This document shows positions 16,082 through 25,327 of a stretch of 64,000 nt of DNA, one piece after another. Origin of the DNA: Paludibacteraceae bacterium (GTDB lineage: Bacteria; Bacteroidota; Bacteroidia; Bacteroidales; Paludibacteraceae). The first letter of the stretch is position 1, and each line of letters starts with the position of its first letter. Location of the stretch: the NCBI GenBank assembly GCA_017527905.1, contig JAFXPK010000028.1:1-64000 (forward strand). The letters run 5' to 3'. Position numbers and translations under genes: made by a program. A model generated the notes under the pieces. It saw only the letters and a list, made by a program, of their open reading frames with translations, had not been told where the DNA came from and ran no database searches.

Positions 16082-16113
16082 GTTGCGGGAATTGATTGTT
16101 TTGGATATATTTG
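16082..16113 (+). promoter_or_regulatory. Promoter of the mcrBC operon
   Basis: GTTG at 16082 and TATATTTG at 16106 are spaced by exactly 20 bases, matching the Bacteroidota TTTG/TAnnTTTG promoter with one mismatch at -33. The mcrB start is 46 bases downstream of the -7 box. Confidence 0.6.
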
Positions 16114-16158
16114 GAGGGAATATAATAATAATTAGAACTAAATAATTAATAATAAAAC

Positions 16159-18636
16159 ATGGCAGAAAAACAATTCACATGGATTCCCTTTTTCAAGGAA
16201 TTTGCGGATAAGCTACTTGAATACAAGGAGAAACGGGAAGAGCTTGTTGAAATCGTATATTCATTGGACGGAAAGTATGTCAATTACATTCACAATGATG
16301 ATGGAAACAAGGTAACGGATATAGATCCATTTTCTGTATTTGCCATTTTCAACAGAGGTGTTGCTGATGATAACAGGAAAATAATCCTCTCACATTTTAA
16401 AGACAAATTAGGCATAGTATCAGAATTACCTCACGATTACGATGGAGTGCCTATCTTGAATGCGCAAAAATCCATTTTTTTCGGGAAAGACAATGCCAAC
16501 ACTCAAATTCTTTATTTGTGGAATCTATTTGAATCAGCGATAACAAGGAACCAGTCCGATTTTGTGGATTACTTTGATAAACTTCAGCAAACGAAAGGTA
16601 TTAAGTGGAACCTCACCATTGGACTTTATTGGATAAGACCTGATGAATATATGCCCCTCGATGGAAATAGCAGGACATATTTACAAAAGAAGGGTATTCA
16701 TGTTTTCGATGAAAAGGAAATTACAGCGAATAATTATTTAAACCTACTTAAGAATGTGAAAGATGGGTTTAGCAATAATAAGTTCGATGAAAAATCGATG
16801 GTAGAATTGTCCTATTCTGCTTGGAAGTTAAACAAGAACATTCAAGACAACCAATCAAATACATTAGCCATGCAAAATGATATAACAGACAAATTAGTTT
16901 CTCTTTTACGTTCTAATCACAACCTCATCCTCACCGGCGCCCCCGGCACTGGTAAAACCTATTTAGCAAAAGAAATTGCCAAAGGCATGGGTTGTTCTGA
17001 TGACGAAATAGAATTAGTACAATTTCACCCATCGTATGACTATACTGATTTTGTGGAGGGATTGAGACCTATACAAGATGAGGAGAGCAATTCGAACATT
17101 GGTTTTAAACGCAGAAACGGAGTATTCAAAGATTTTTGCACAAAGGCACTAATAAAACAATCGGAAGAATCGATAAATCAGGGAAATGGTTCAACTCCAA
17201 CACCCAGGCTAAACCCAAATCCAATAGTTTGGAAAGTATCATTAAAAGGTACGGGGGATAATCCAATACGACGTGATTGTTTAGAAAATGGATATATCAG
17301 AATTGGATGGCATAAATATGGCGATGTTGAAGACTTTAACGAATTTGATGGCTACGATCCTCAGTATGGAGGCAAAAAAGTATTGACGGCTTTTCAAAAT
17401 CAAATGAAAGAGGGTGATATCGTTGCCTCATGCTATTCTGAAAATGAGGTTGATGCAATAGGTATAGTAACTGGTGGGTACGAATACAATAAAGATTTCG
17501 GAGACTATCCAAGATATAGAAAAGTACATTGGCTCGTCAAAAATATTAGAGAAAACATTTTAGCCGTTAATGACAACAAGAAATTTACGCTATCAACTGT
17601 TTACAGATCAAATATAACAGCAGAAGATGCACTGAAGATTGTTGAAAAACACAGTAAATCCAACTCTTCACCAACAAATCATACTGCTTCCAATTCATCT
17701 ATTGAATCTAAAACAATTTCATTAAATAAAAGCGTAATTGATGATGCCATTGAAGCTTTTAAGAAAGATGTGCGGAAAACTGGAGATGTAGGGGTAACAG
17801 TCCAAAGCATAAGAAAACAAACAACATTTTTTAAAGTCACAGTAAATGAGAAAGGCACCATTTTTGTCACGAATACCAAAGGGAGTACTGTTGCTGCATC
17901 TCCAACGGAAATAGAAGATTATGTAAAAACAGGAAATTATGATGAGGGCCATGCTACCTACGAACCAGGGATTGGCCAATATATAATAGACCACTACATG
18001 AGTAGAGTAGGAATTGACCACTCCGCAGAAGAGTCAAATCCTACAACTTCGAATAATGCAGGGAACAAACCTTTCGTATTCATCATCGACGAGATCAATC
18101 GTGGTGAGATATCCAAAATATTTGGAGAGTTGTTTTTCTCCATCGACCCAGGATATCGTGGTGAAAAGGGTATAGTTCAAACACAGTATCAAAACATGGT
18201 GGAAGGTGGAGATGCGTTCAAAAAGGGTTTCTACGTTCCCGAAAACGTCTATATCATCGGTACCATGAACGATATTGACCGTAGTGTGGAGAGCATGGAT
18301 TTCGCCTTTCGTAGGAGATTTGCTTTTAAGGAAATCAAAGCAATAGATAGGGTTGAAATGTTATATGATGCAGAAACCGGAATTGGAGAGTATGCAGAAA
18401 AAGCTAAAAATAGAATGATTCACTTAAATGAAGAAATTGAAAAAATAGAAGGTCTTTCTTCTGCTTATCATGTTGGACCTGCATATTTCTTAAAATTAAA
18501 GAATTACAACGGAGATTTTTCTCTATTATGGAAATATCATTTAGAAGGATTATTACGTGAATATCTGCGAGGAATGCAAGATATTAAGGGGAAAATCGAA
18601 GTGCTAAATGATGCTTACAACAATGACAACGATTAA
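16159..18636 (+). CDS. mcrB: McrB-type AAA+ GTPase with inserted EVE-like domain
   Basis: 825 residues. It is the motor subunit of a modification-dependent restriction system; McrB-type proteins hydrolyse GTP and drive the McrC nuclease. Residues 1-240 are an N-terminal region of a type seen in McrB-like proteins. Walker A is GAPGTGKT (260-267), followed by the McrB-specific QFHPSYDYTDFVEGLRP. Walker B is FVFIIDEINRG (639-649), and the GTPase signature MNDID is at 703-707, followed by FAFRRRF. Between Walker A and Walker B about 300 residues are inserted. Residues about 353-498 look like an EVE domain (GYIRIGWHKYGDVEDF, GDIVASCY, AIGIVTGGYEY), a fold that reads modified bases; residues about 517-612 form a second unrecognised segment. 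The stop overlaps mcrC. Base composition is AT-rich compared with the flanking genes. Confidence 0.88.
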   Translation: MAEKQFTWIPFFKEFADKLLEYKEKREELVEIVYSLDGKYVNYIHNDDGNKVTDIDPFSVFAIFNRGVADDNRKIILSHFKDKLGIVSELPHDYDGVPILNAQKSIFFGKDNANTQILYLWNLFESAITRNQSDFVDYFDKLQQTKGIKWNLTIGLYWIRPDEYMPLDGNSRTYLQKKGIHVFDEKEITANNYLNLLKNVKDGFSNNKFDEKSMVELSYSAWKLNKNIQDNQSNTLAMQNDITDKLVSLLRSNHNLILTGAPGTGKTYLAKEIAKGMGCSDDEIELVQFHPSYDYTDFVEGLRPIQDEESNSNIGFKRRNGVFKDFCTKALIKQSEESINQGNGSTPTPRLNPNPIVWKVSLKGTGDNPIRRDCLENGYIRIGWHKYGDVEDFNEFDGYDPQYGGKKVLTAFQNQMKEGDIVASCYSENEVDAIGIVTGGYEYNKDFGDYPRYRKVHWLVKNIRENILAVNDNKKFTLSTVYRSNITAEDALKIVEKHSKSNSSPTNHTASNSSIESKTISLNKSVIDDAIEAFKKDVRKTGDVGVTVQSIRKQTTFFKVTVNEKGTIFVTNTKGSTVAASPTEIEDYVKTGNYDEGHATYEPGIGQYIIDHYMSRVGIDHSAEESNPTTSNNAGNKPFVFIIDEINRGEISKIFGELFFSIDPGYRGEKGIVQTQYQNMVEGGDAFKKGFYVPENVYIIGTMNDIDRSVESMDFAFRRRFAFKEIKAIDRVEMLYDAETGIGEYAEKAKNRMIHLNEEIEKIEGLSSAYHVGPAYFLKLKNYNGDFSLLWKYHLEGLLREYLRGMQDIKGKIEVLNDAYNNDND

Positions 18637-20056
18637 GTTAGAAGACAACCGTCGTAAAGATCTCCTTGGTATAGATAATTCAGATAGAGAGAATTTGTCC
18701 AAAATTGCCAATATAAAAATTGCTGATCTTACGTTGGATGACCACCCTAATCTTTTGGTCTTCCCCCATGATTTGAATCATTACGGCGACGATATTAGCG
18801 AAGACCGTATTCTCGAATTGCAGGGCGACCAGATCATTACGGGCAATATCATGGGCTTCGTCGGGGTCAACGACACGCAGATAGACATCCGTTCTCGCTT
18901 CGCAGCAAAGGATGAGAACGATTATTTCCTGCACTACATGTTGCAGAAAGTGTTCGCTATCAACTTGTTCGACATCAAACATTCCACCAGCCAAGAAGAG
19001 GTGTTCGATTTCCTGCTCTATCTTTTCCCCAACTTCCTGCAAAAGGCGTTGGGGCAGGGGCTCTACAAAAAATACCGCCGATTTGAGTACAACGACACCA
19101 ATATCCGTGGACCGATCGATGTGAGCCGACATATCCGCCAGAACATTCCTTTTCGAGGTACCGTAGCCTATTCCACAAGGGAGCATAGCTACGACAACGA
19201 GGTGACGCAACTTATCCGTCACACGATAGAATACATCAAGACGAAAGCCCATGGTGCACACATCTTGAGCAATAACAAAGAGACGAAAGAGGCTGTCAAC
19301 CAAATCGTTATGGCCACACAAACCTATAACGTCCGGGAGCGTCAGAAGGTCATCAACCAGAACCTCCGCCCCGTCAGACATCCCTACTATTCAGCCTATA
19401 CGGAACTGCAAAAGATTTGCCTGCAGATCCTTCGCCACGAGTCGCTCAAATACGGGCAGGAAAAGGACAAAGTCTATGGAATTCTATTCGATGGTGCATG
19501 GTTGTGGGAGGAGTATCTGAATACGATTTTTGAAGAACATCATCTCAACATAACCCATGCAAGAAACAAAGCTAGAGAAAAAGGAATACCATTGTACGAA
19601 GGGAGCAAGTCATATTACCCTGATTTTTACATGAAAGTAGAAGGCGATACAGAAGGAGAGAAGTCTTTTGTGTTAGACGCGAAATACAAACGTTTGGATA
19701 AAGGTAAGCATAGAGACGAGCAAACCGGGGAAAATAGTATCTCAATCTGCCGTGAAGATCTGTTCCAAATGATAACATATATGCATGTTCTGCCAGCCAA
19801 ACATTGCGCATTACTATATCCTATAGAGCCTAACGAAGAAACGAATGATCAGGATAAAAAGGTGATCGAATCTAAAGCAAGAGAATTAAATGGATTGAAA
19901 GGTAAGATTTGTGGATATGGATTAAAAATCTCACAAGCGAATGAGAGGAAAAGCTTTTGGGACGAAATGCAGGAATTAGAAAAGAAACTGAATGAATCCA
20001 TTTCTGATTTCCTTAAAGGGGATAACCAAGGAGCACAAAACTCCCAAAATGGGTGA
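18608..20056 (+). CDS. mcrC: McrC-type restriction nuclease subunit
   Basis: 482 residues from ATG 18608; 18611 and 18623 are alternative starts. It overlaps mcrB by 29 bases, which suggests translational coupling. The McrC N-terminal region includes LYKKYRRFEYNDTNIRGPID and the conserved FRGTVAYSTREHSYDNEV. The nuclease core is of the PD-(D/E)xK type: D339 in YYPDFYM, then D357 and K359 in LDAKYK. It cuts DNA when recruited by McrB. The region from about 18.75 to 19.5 kb is visibly richer in G and C than the rest of the operon, so the gene may be a mosaic. Confidence 0.88.
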   Translation: MMLTTMTTIKLEDNRRKDLLGIDNSDRENLSKIANIKIADLTLDDHPNLLVFPHDLNHYGDDISEDRILELQGDQIITGNIMGFVGVNDTQIDIRSRFAAKDENDYFLHYMLQKVFAINLFDIKHSTSQEEVFDFLLYLFPNFLQKALGQGLYKKYRRFEYNDTNIRGPIDVSRHIRQNIPFRGTVAYSTREHSYDNEVTQLIRHTIEYIKTKAHGAHILSNNKETKEAVNQIVMATQTYNVRERQKVINQNLRPVRHPYYSAYTELQKICLQILRHESLKYGQEKDKVYGILFDGAWLWEEYLNTIFEEHHLNITHARNKAREKGIPLYEGSKSYYPDFYMKVEGDTEGEKSFVLDAKYKRLDKGKHRDEQTGENSISICREDLFQMITYMHVLPAKHCALLYPIEPNEETNDQDKKVIESKARELNGLKGKICGYGLKISQANERKSFWDEMQELEKKLNESISDFLKGDNQGAQNSQNG

Positions 20057-20164
20057 AGGATGCCGCGGCAATAGACAGAGACAGTGCGCACCCCCTCTCC
20101 TCCCGCACGGACGCAAATTTGTCCGTTGACAACAGCTAGGGGAACGTCCTATTCGTTTTTTTTG

Positions 20165-20172
20165 TACTTTTG
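20165..20172 (+). promoter_or_regulatory. -7 box for the MFS transporter gene
   Basis: TACTTTTG (TAnnTTTG) lies 26 bases before the start codon at 20199. Confidence 0.45.
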
Positions 20173-20198
20173 CGGGCAATTTCAGACGGATTGGTAAA

Positions 20199-21425
20199 AT
20201 GTTTCCAAAAAATGGACTTATCACGATGGAGAAGAGTGAATCATCGATGCTGAAGGGGAAAGGTATGACCCAGAATAGCATCACAAAGACCAAGCATCAC
20301 GCCAGATATGCCTTGCTGACGCAATATTTCATGATGGGCTTCGTCTACGCCTCGCTCGTCTCCCGCTACCCGGCCATCAACGCGCACTACGGGATGTCCA
20401 TCCGCGAACTGAGCTACATTCCCCTCAGCATGGCGATCGGCTCGCTCATCATCACCCCGATGTGTTGCCACCTCTCCGCACGGTTCGGCAGCAAGAAACT
20501 CACGGCGATGAGCTACGCCTACATGCTGCTGCTTCCCCTGATGACGCTCATGCCCCATAAGTTGCTCGTCTTCCCTTTCTGCGCCCTCTACGGCATGCTC
20601 GTGACCATCACGGACGTCGCCATCAACGGTAACTCCATCCTGGTGGAAAACGCCTACAAGCGGCCTGTCGTCTCGATGTTCCATGCGCTCTACTACGTGG
20701 GGGTGTGCTGCGGCGCGTTGCTCAGCATCCTCTTCATCACCTACGGGTTCCCCGTCTATGTGCACCATCTCAGCGTCGCGCTCTTCAGCGTGGCCGTCAT
20801 CTTCTACATCCGCCGTTTCTTCCTGCAGGAGACCATCACACGGACGGAACGGGTGGAGAAGCGTCCATTCCTGATTTTGCCTAAAGGCATATTGCTCCTC
20901 ATCGCCTTCATCGCCCTCTGCTCGAGGGTTACGGAGGGTAGCTTCACCAACTGGAGCACCGTCTACATGAAGACCATCGTCGATATACCGGAGAACCTCG
21001 CCCCGCTTGGATTGACCATCTACGCCGCCTTCATGGCTATAGGCAGATCCTTCGGCGACAGACTTCGCAACCATTACAGCGACCCGGCCATCCTCTTTGG
21101 AAGCAGCCTCCTCACCGCCATCGGTATCCTCACCATCATCTACAACGTCAGCTTCGTCTGCGCCTCTGTCGGTTTCTTCATCGCAGGTCTGGGCATCTCT
21201 TGCCTCGTACCGATCATCTATAGCTTGGCGGGGAAACAGAAGGGCGTCAACCCGGGCATGGGTATCGCCATGGTCAATACGGTCAGCAGCACGGCCTTCC
21301 TCTTCGGTCCGTTCCTCATCGGCACCATCGCCGAGATGACCAGCATGAGGGTCGCCTACGGATATGTCTTCGGACTAACCGTCATCATGTCCATCCTCAC
21401 CTTCCGGCTGAAAAATCATAAATGA
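20199..21425 (+). CDS. Major facilitator superfamily transporter
   Basis: 408 residues, with about 12 hydrophobic segments, the size of a standard MFS permease. Loop 2-3 reads CCHLSARFGSKKLTAMSY, close to the MFS motif A (GxLaDRxGrrk). A charged tail of some 30 residues precedes the first helix; starts at 20226 or later Met codons would shorten it. The substrate cannot be deduced, though the layout (small N-terminal domain, NGNSILVENAYKRP in the middle, TNWSTVYMK) resembles sugar/inner-membrane permeases of the YbjJ or fucose-permease type. The 3' end overlaps the convergent glycosyltransferase gene by 10 bases. Confidence 0.85.
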   Translation: MFPKNGLITMEKSESSMLKGKGMTQNSITKTKHHARYALLTQYFMMGFVYASLVSRYPAINAHYGMSIRELSYIPLSMAIGSLIITPMCCHLSARFGSKKLTAMSYAYMLLLPLMTLMPHKLLVFPFCALYGMLVTITDVAINGNSILVENAYKRPVVSMFHALYYVGVCCGALLSILFITYGFPVYVHHLSVALFSVAVIFYIRRFFLQETITRTERVEKRPFLILPKGILLLIAFIALCSRVTEGSFTNWSTVYMKTIVDIPENLAPLGLTIYAAFMAIGRSFGDRLRNHYSDPAILFGSSLLTAIGILTIIYNVSFVCASVGFFIAGLGISCLVPIIYSLAGKQKGVNPGMGIAMVNTVSSTAFLFGPFLIGTIAEMTSMRVAYGYVFGLTVIMSILTFRLKNHK

Positions 21426-22228
21426 GCGATTCGGTAGCGCAGGCCTGAGACGGTGGCCCTGAGAATGGCCCATAGCTTGCGGCACTTATCCTTTTGGAAA
21501 AATAGTATATGATAGGGTTCGCCTAGGTAGAAGATTTTCAGGAAGTGTAATTTTCTAAAGTATTGCGGGTAATCCGCCCATAGCATCCACTGTGACTTCA
21601 CGATAGCGTACAGTCGCTTAGGCGGGTAGGAGACGATCTCCTTGTCGCCCACCTTGATGGTCTCGCCGAAGCGCTGACGGAGCGTCGCACCGCCCACCAT
21701 CACTGCCTGTAGCCCAGCCTTTTGAGCCTTGAAGCAGAAATCCATGTCAATACCATCCACCAGGAACTCCTCACGGTAGCCACCGATCGACAGCGCCAGC
21801 GGCACGTTGACCATGGAGCCGGAGGTGATGACGTAGTTCTTAGGCTCGAAGCATCCCGGAGCGGCGGATTCGCTAGGCGACACAGGAGCGAACGAGACAG
21901 TCCGTTCGGCAGGCAGTTGGCTCTCGATTTGGCGGAGGTAATAGCTGAAATCCACGAATTGGCTGTCCTGGTCCATGGTGAGCAGGTAATCGATCCCCTC
22001 CTCTTGGCAACGCCTCAACACAGCGTTCAGGGCGCGGGAGATGCCCACGTTGTCCGCCTCGCCCAGCCATTCCACATTATCGCCCAATCCGCCCAGTTCG
22101 TGACGGTCTTGCATAGGCGTGTTTTGCCAGATGAAGACCTTCTCGGCGAACTCACGGTAGCAAGCCACGTTCTTCCGCAACAGCTGCTCGTCAGGATAAT
22201 ATACGATGACACATGCGCAAAACCTCAT
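21416..22228 (-). CDS. Family 2 glycosyltransferase, rhamnosyltransferase-like
   Basis: 270 residues from ATG at 22228. The frame stays open to 22330, but a start there would overlap the upstream gene by 65 bases, and MRFCACVIVYYPDEQLL is the natural N-terminus of the fold. It has the GT2 features IVYYP at the nucleotide-binding strand, GISRALNAVLRRC, LTMDQDSQF with the DxD-like motif, and GIDMDFCFKAQKAG near the acceptor site. Such enzymes transfer a sugar (often rhamnose) from a nucleotide donor to cell-surface glycans. It lies downstream of the DjlA-like gene on the same strand and overlaps the MFS gene tail to tail. Confidence 0.82.
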   Translation of the reverse strand: MRFCACVIVYYPDEQLLRKNVACYREFAEKVFIWQNTPMQDRHELGGLGDNVEWLGEADNVGISRALNAVLRRCQEEGIDYLLTMDQDSQFVDFSYYLRQIESQLPAERTVSFAPVSPSESAAPGCFEPKNYVITSGSMVNVPLALSIGGYREEFLVDGIDMDFCFKAQKAGLQAVMVGGATLRQRFGETIKVGDKEIVSYPPKRLYAIVKSQWMLWADYPQYFRKLHFLKIFYLGEPYHILFFQKDKCRKLWAILRATVSGLRYRIAHL

Positions 22229-22265
22229 GAGGATTTCAGACGGATATTTTTTTATAAAATATTGA

Positions 22266-23129
22266 TTATGAGATATTTCTGACATCACAGACCATATGAT
22301 AGGCCTCAACGGTATGGCGGAAGCGCACAACCTTCTCCTCCCATTCTTTGGAGCCCGCCTTCTCGGTCAGTTTGTCCGGATGGCAAACCTTCACGATCTC
22401 ACGGTACGCCGCCCTCACTTCGTCATCCGTAGCATCCGACGCCACGCCCAAGGTAAGGTACGCCTGTTGCATGATGCTTTCGGATAGTTGGTTGAGGCGT
22501 TGGTTCTCCTTTTGCCTATCGGCGGATTCCCTCCTCCTGAACTCATACTTATACTCCAGGGAGAGGAGGTCCCACTCCTTGATGAGAAGGAACTCCGCGA
22601 TCTCACGCAACTTCACCATTTCGGCGTCGCAGATGCCCTCGGAGGCATAGGCGGTCTTGAAGAGATATTCCAAAAGCTCCAACCGTGCCTCGTATGGAAC
22701 CCCCGCTTTCAGGACAGCCAAAGCACAATCCCTGAACGTGGGCAATTTGCCTTTCAGATAATCCTTCAGCAAGGTGCGCAACACCTTCTTGTCCTCTTTG
22801 AACCTTTTCAGGTAATGGGAAGCCTTGAACCTTTTGTCGAAGTATTCATGCGCCACCAAGGCTTCGGAGGCCAGGATTTTATCGTCCCTCCGCATGATGA
22901 TGGCGAACAATATGGCAATCGCGCGTATCGCCCGCCTCGTCTCTTTAGCAAACAACCCTTTCGGGAATAAATCATCATCACTCTCACGGGTGAAGGTCTT
23001 CATTTGGGACAATATCTCTTCGTTTCTATTCTGCCTCCGCTGAAACAAAGATGGTACGATACCCCAAATAGAGAAGAAGAATAGAATAACGGAAAATATT
23101 GTTCCGAGTATTATCCACTCTTCCTTCAT
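22266..23129 (-). CDS. DjlA-like membrane co-chaperone (TerB and J domains)
   Basis: 287 residues. It starts with one membrane helix (WIILGTIFSVILFFFSIWGIV), followed by a TerB-like helical domain (residues about 65-190) and a C-terminal J domain (about 215-287) with the diagnostic HPD in REIVKVCHPDKLTEKAG. This layout matches DjlA, a membrane-anchored DnaK partner that stimulates DnaK ATPase; the C-terminal J domain faces the cytoplasm. It sits 6 bases downstream of hisIE on the same strand, so it is probably cotranscribed with it. Confidence 0.88.
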   Translation of the reverse strand: MKEEWIILGTIFSVILFFFSIWGIVPSLFQRRQNRNEEILSQMKTFTRESDDDLFPKGLFAKETRRAIRAIAILFAIIMRRDDKILASEALVAHEYFDKRFKASHYLKRFKEDKKVLRTLLKDYLKGKLPTFRDCALAVLKAGVPYEARLELLEYLFKTAYASEGICDAEMVKLREIAEFLLIKEWDLLSLEYKYEFRRRESADRQKENQRLNQLSESIMQQAYLTLGVASDATDDEVRAAYREIVKVCHPDKLTEKAGSKEWEEKVVRFRHTVEAYHMVCDVRNIS

Positions 23130-23135
23130 AGAGCA

Positions 23136-23705
23136 TTATTCTTTGTGACGAGCCTTCAATTCCCTCGCCAAGTCCTCAATTCTATAGCCCTTCTCCGTGA
23201 GCAGGACGATCAGGTGGTAGATCAGGTCGGACGATTCGTAGAGGAACTGCTCGCCCGTTCCGTTGGTGGCTTCGATGATGGTCTCGACAGCCTCCTCGCC
23301 CACCTTTTGGGAGATCTTGTTCACGCCTTTCGTGAAGAGTTTTGTCGTGTAGGAACCTTCCGGCATCTCACGTTTACGCTTCTCGATGAAGTCCTGGAGG
23401 TAGGAGAGGAAAGCGAGGTCCTCGATGTTCTTGTCGCCGCGGAACGTGTCCGCACCCGTGGTGGAGCCTTCCGGCAAAGCCTTGATGATGACGGCAGTCT
23501 TCTCCACGTTATAGACCAGGGAGTCCACCGCAACCGGCTTGAAGTACTCTCCGCCAGTGATAAGTTCCAAGGCGGATTGGTCACCCTTCAGCAAGTAAAC
23601 GACCTTCTCAGCCTCCATCTTCGCGATCGCCTCGTCATTGACGAAGCCCACGCGAAGGATCTGTTTGGTGCGCACATCCTGCACAACCGCTTGAATTGTA
23701 TGCAT
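23136..23705 (-). CDS. hisE: HisIE with intact HisE and degenerate HisI domain
   Basis: 189 residues. The C-terminal half (about 95-189) is a normal phosphoribosyl-ATP pyrophosphatase (HisE): FLSYLQDFIEKRKREMPEGSY, KISQKVGEEAVETIIEA, ESSDLIYHLIVLL. The N-terminal half aligns with phosphoribosyl-AMP cyclohydrolase (HisI): VVQDVRTKQILRVGFVNDEA, but it has lost the metal and active-site residues. Where HisI has DCDxD it reads VDSLVYNVE, where HisI has CHTGxxxC it reads STTGADTF, and the WTKGETSGN loop is altered. It should catalyse only the PR-ATP hydrolysis of histidine synthesis; a separate functional HisI would be needed elsewhere. It lies between argD (30-base gap) and the DjlA-like gene. 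Confidence 0.85.
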   Translation of the reverse strand: MHTIQAVVQDVRTKQILRVGFVNDEAIAKMEAEKVVYLLKGDQSALELITGGEYFKPVAVDSLVYNVEKTAVIIKALPEGSTTGADTFRGDKNIEDLAFLSYLQDFIEKRKREMPEGSYTTKLFTKGVNKISQKVGEEAVETIIEATNGTGEQFLYESSDLIYHLIVLLTEKGYRIEDLARELKARHKE

Positions 23706-23735
23706 AGTTATATTTTTTACGTTTTACGAAAGCCC

Positions 23736-24872
23736 TTAGGCATTGGTCAGCACGGTCTTGAGGCGTGCGATGAAGTCGTCGGCCTCCGCCTTCGTCAAGC
23801 AGAGAGGCGGCAAGAGGCGAAGCACGTTCATGCCGCTGCAGCCTGTGAAGACATGCTGTTCGAAGACCAGTTTCTTGCGGATCTCCCTCTGCGGGCAATC
23901 CAACTCGATACCGATCATCAAGCCACGTCCGCGGACATCCGTGACGTGAGGCAGTTTAGCCTCCTTCAGTTGTTGCATGATGTATTCTCCCACTTCGGCC
24001 GCATTCGCCACGAGGTTCTCCTGCTCCATCACGTCGAGCACCGCCAAGCCAGCGGTGCAGGCCAGATGGTTGCCACCGAACGTGGTGCCCAGCTGTCCGA
24101 AGATAGGCGTGAAGATAGGCGAGATGATCAAACCAGCGACAGGGAAACCGTTGCCGATGCCCTTCGCCACCGTGATCAGGTCAGGCTGTACGCCTAGGTG
24201 TTGGTGGGCGAAGAACTTACCCGAGCGGCCGTAACCGCATTGGATTTCGTCGCAGATCAAGACAGTGTTGTAGTCGTCGCATGCCTCGCGGAGTCCCTGC
24301 AGGAATTCGCTCGTCACCATGCGGATACCGCCCACACCTTGGATACACTCCACGATGACGGCGCAGACGTCCCCTTTCTTAATCTCCTTCACCCATGCGT
24401 CCAAGTCGTTCAGCGGGAGGTAGGTGACATGTCCGTTGTCGTTGATAGGGGCGATGATCTTCGGGTTGTTGGTCACCTCGACCGCCAACGAGGTACGTCC
24501 GTGGAACGCCTTGTCGGAGGAGAGCACGCGGGTGCGTCCGTTGTAGAAAGAAGCCAGCTTGAGGGCGTTCTCGTTCGCCTCCGCGCCGGAGTTGATCATG
24601 AAGAAGCGGTAGTCCTCGTAGCCGCAGGCCTTGCCCAATCGTTCAGCCAACTGCACCTGTAGTTTGTTGATCACCGAGTTGGAGTAGAAGCCGAGCTCGT
24701 TCAACTGCTTCGTCATCATTTCCACGTAGTGAGGGTGGCAATGTCCGATGCTGATGACAGCGTGTCCACCATACAAATCAAGGTATTCCTGGCCTTTCTC
24801 GTCCCATACCTTACAACCTTTACCCTTCACGATATTCACGTCGAAAAGAGGGTATACATCGAAAAGTTTCAT
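23736..24872 (-). CDS. argD: Acetylornithine-type aminotransferase (class III, PLP)
   Basis: 378 residues. It converts N-acetylglutamate semialdehyde (or, in some Bacteroidota, the N-succinyl form) and glutamate to the ornithine precursor in arginine synthesis. Family motifs: GGHAVISIGHCHP, the PLP phosphate site INSGAEANENALK, VIVECIQGVGG, LICDEIQCGYGRSG and the PLP Schiff-base lysine in TVAKGIGNGFP, plus TTFGGNHLACTAG. Length and motifs are normal. It is transcribed toward hisIE with a 30-base gap; a promoter box lies at 24934. The acetyl or succinyl preference cannot be told from the sequence. Confidence 0.9.
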   Translation of the reverse strand: MKLFDVYPLFDVNIVKGKGCKVWDEKGQEYLDLYGGHAVISIGHCHPHYVEMMTKQLNELGFYSNSVINKLQVQLAERLGKACGYEDYRFFMINSGAEANENALKLASFYNGRTRVLSSDKAFHGRTSLAVEVTNNPKIIAPINDNGHVTYLPLNDLDAWVKEIKKGDVCAVIVECIQGVGGIRMVTSEFLQGLREACDDYNTVLICDEIQCGYGRSGKFFAHQHLGVQPDLITVAKGIGNGFPVAGLIISPIFTPIFGQLGTTFGGNHLACTAGLAVLDVMEQENLVANAAEVGEYIMQQLKEAKLPHVTDVRGRGLMIGIELDCPQREIRKKLVFEQHVFTGCSGMNVLRLLPPLCLTKAEADDFIARLKTVLTNA

Positions 24873-24933
24873 ATCGAAAATATTATTATATTCCTTTTTT
24901 TACCAAGCCGGCAGGCTTATCCGACCGACACCG

Positions 24934-24941
24934 CAAAATTA
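24934..24941 (-). promoter_or_regulatory. -7 box for the argD-hisIE-djlA-like operon
   Basis: Complement reads TAATTTTG (TAnnTTTG), 62 bases before the argD start codon at 24872. Confidence 0.45.
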
Positions 24942-25191
24942 CAAAATTAATGTGATATCCCCGCAATTCCCAATGCTTAACTCTTCAACCTTAATTCACT
25001 GGAAGGCAAAAGAAAAGGGGCGCTTTTCACAAAACACCCCATTCGTACTTGTAATTGAGTTTAGAAGATCTTAATTGTATCTTGTAGTATATGCTTCTTT
25101 TATGATGTGAAGGAGATTTCTCCCCCACGTATATTATCGTATATATTTGTTGTTTTTGTTTTTAGTTTCACTTCATGTTTTTTTGATTACC

Positions 25192-25233
25192 GTTTTCATA
25201 ATGGACGGGCATTTCGCCCGCCCCTATGAAAAC
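25192..25233. repeat. Long inverted repeat, intergenic
   Basis: GTTTTCATA and TATGAAAAC (9 bp, perfect) enclose a second GC-rich stem (CGGGC with GCCCG) around the loop ATTTC. It may be a terminator-like or REP-like element; GC-rich hairpins of this kind are often scattered in Bacteroidales genomes. Confidence 0.5.
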
Positions 25234-25327
25234 AGTCGCACACTTTGTGCTAATCACCATACACATCATGAACATTATCATGCCATATAAAAACACATTT
25301 TGTTCCTTCGCAGACATTCCGCGCACG

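Noticed and set aside
20241..21074. A 277-codon minus-strand frame rich in Glu, Asp and His
   Set aside because: It is antisense to the MFS transporter; its composition is what reversed membrane-protein codons give.
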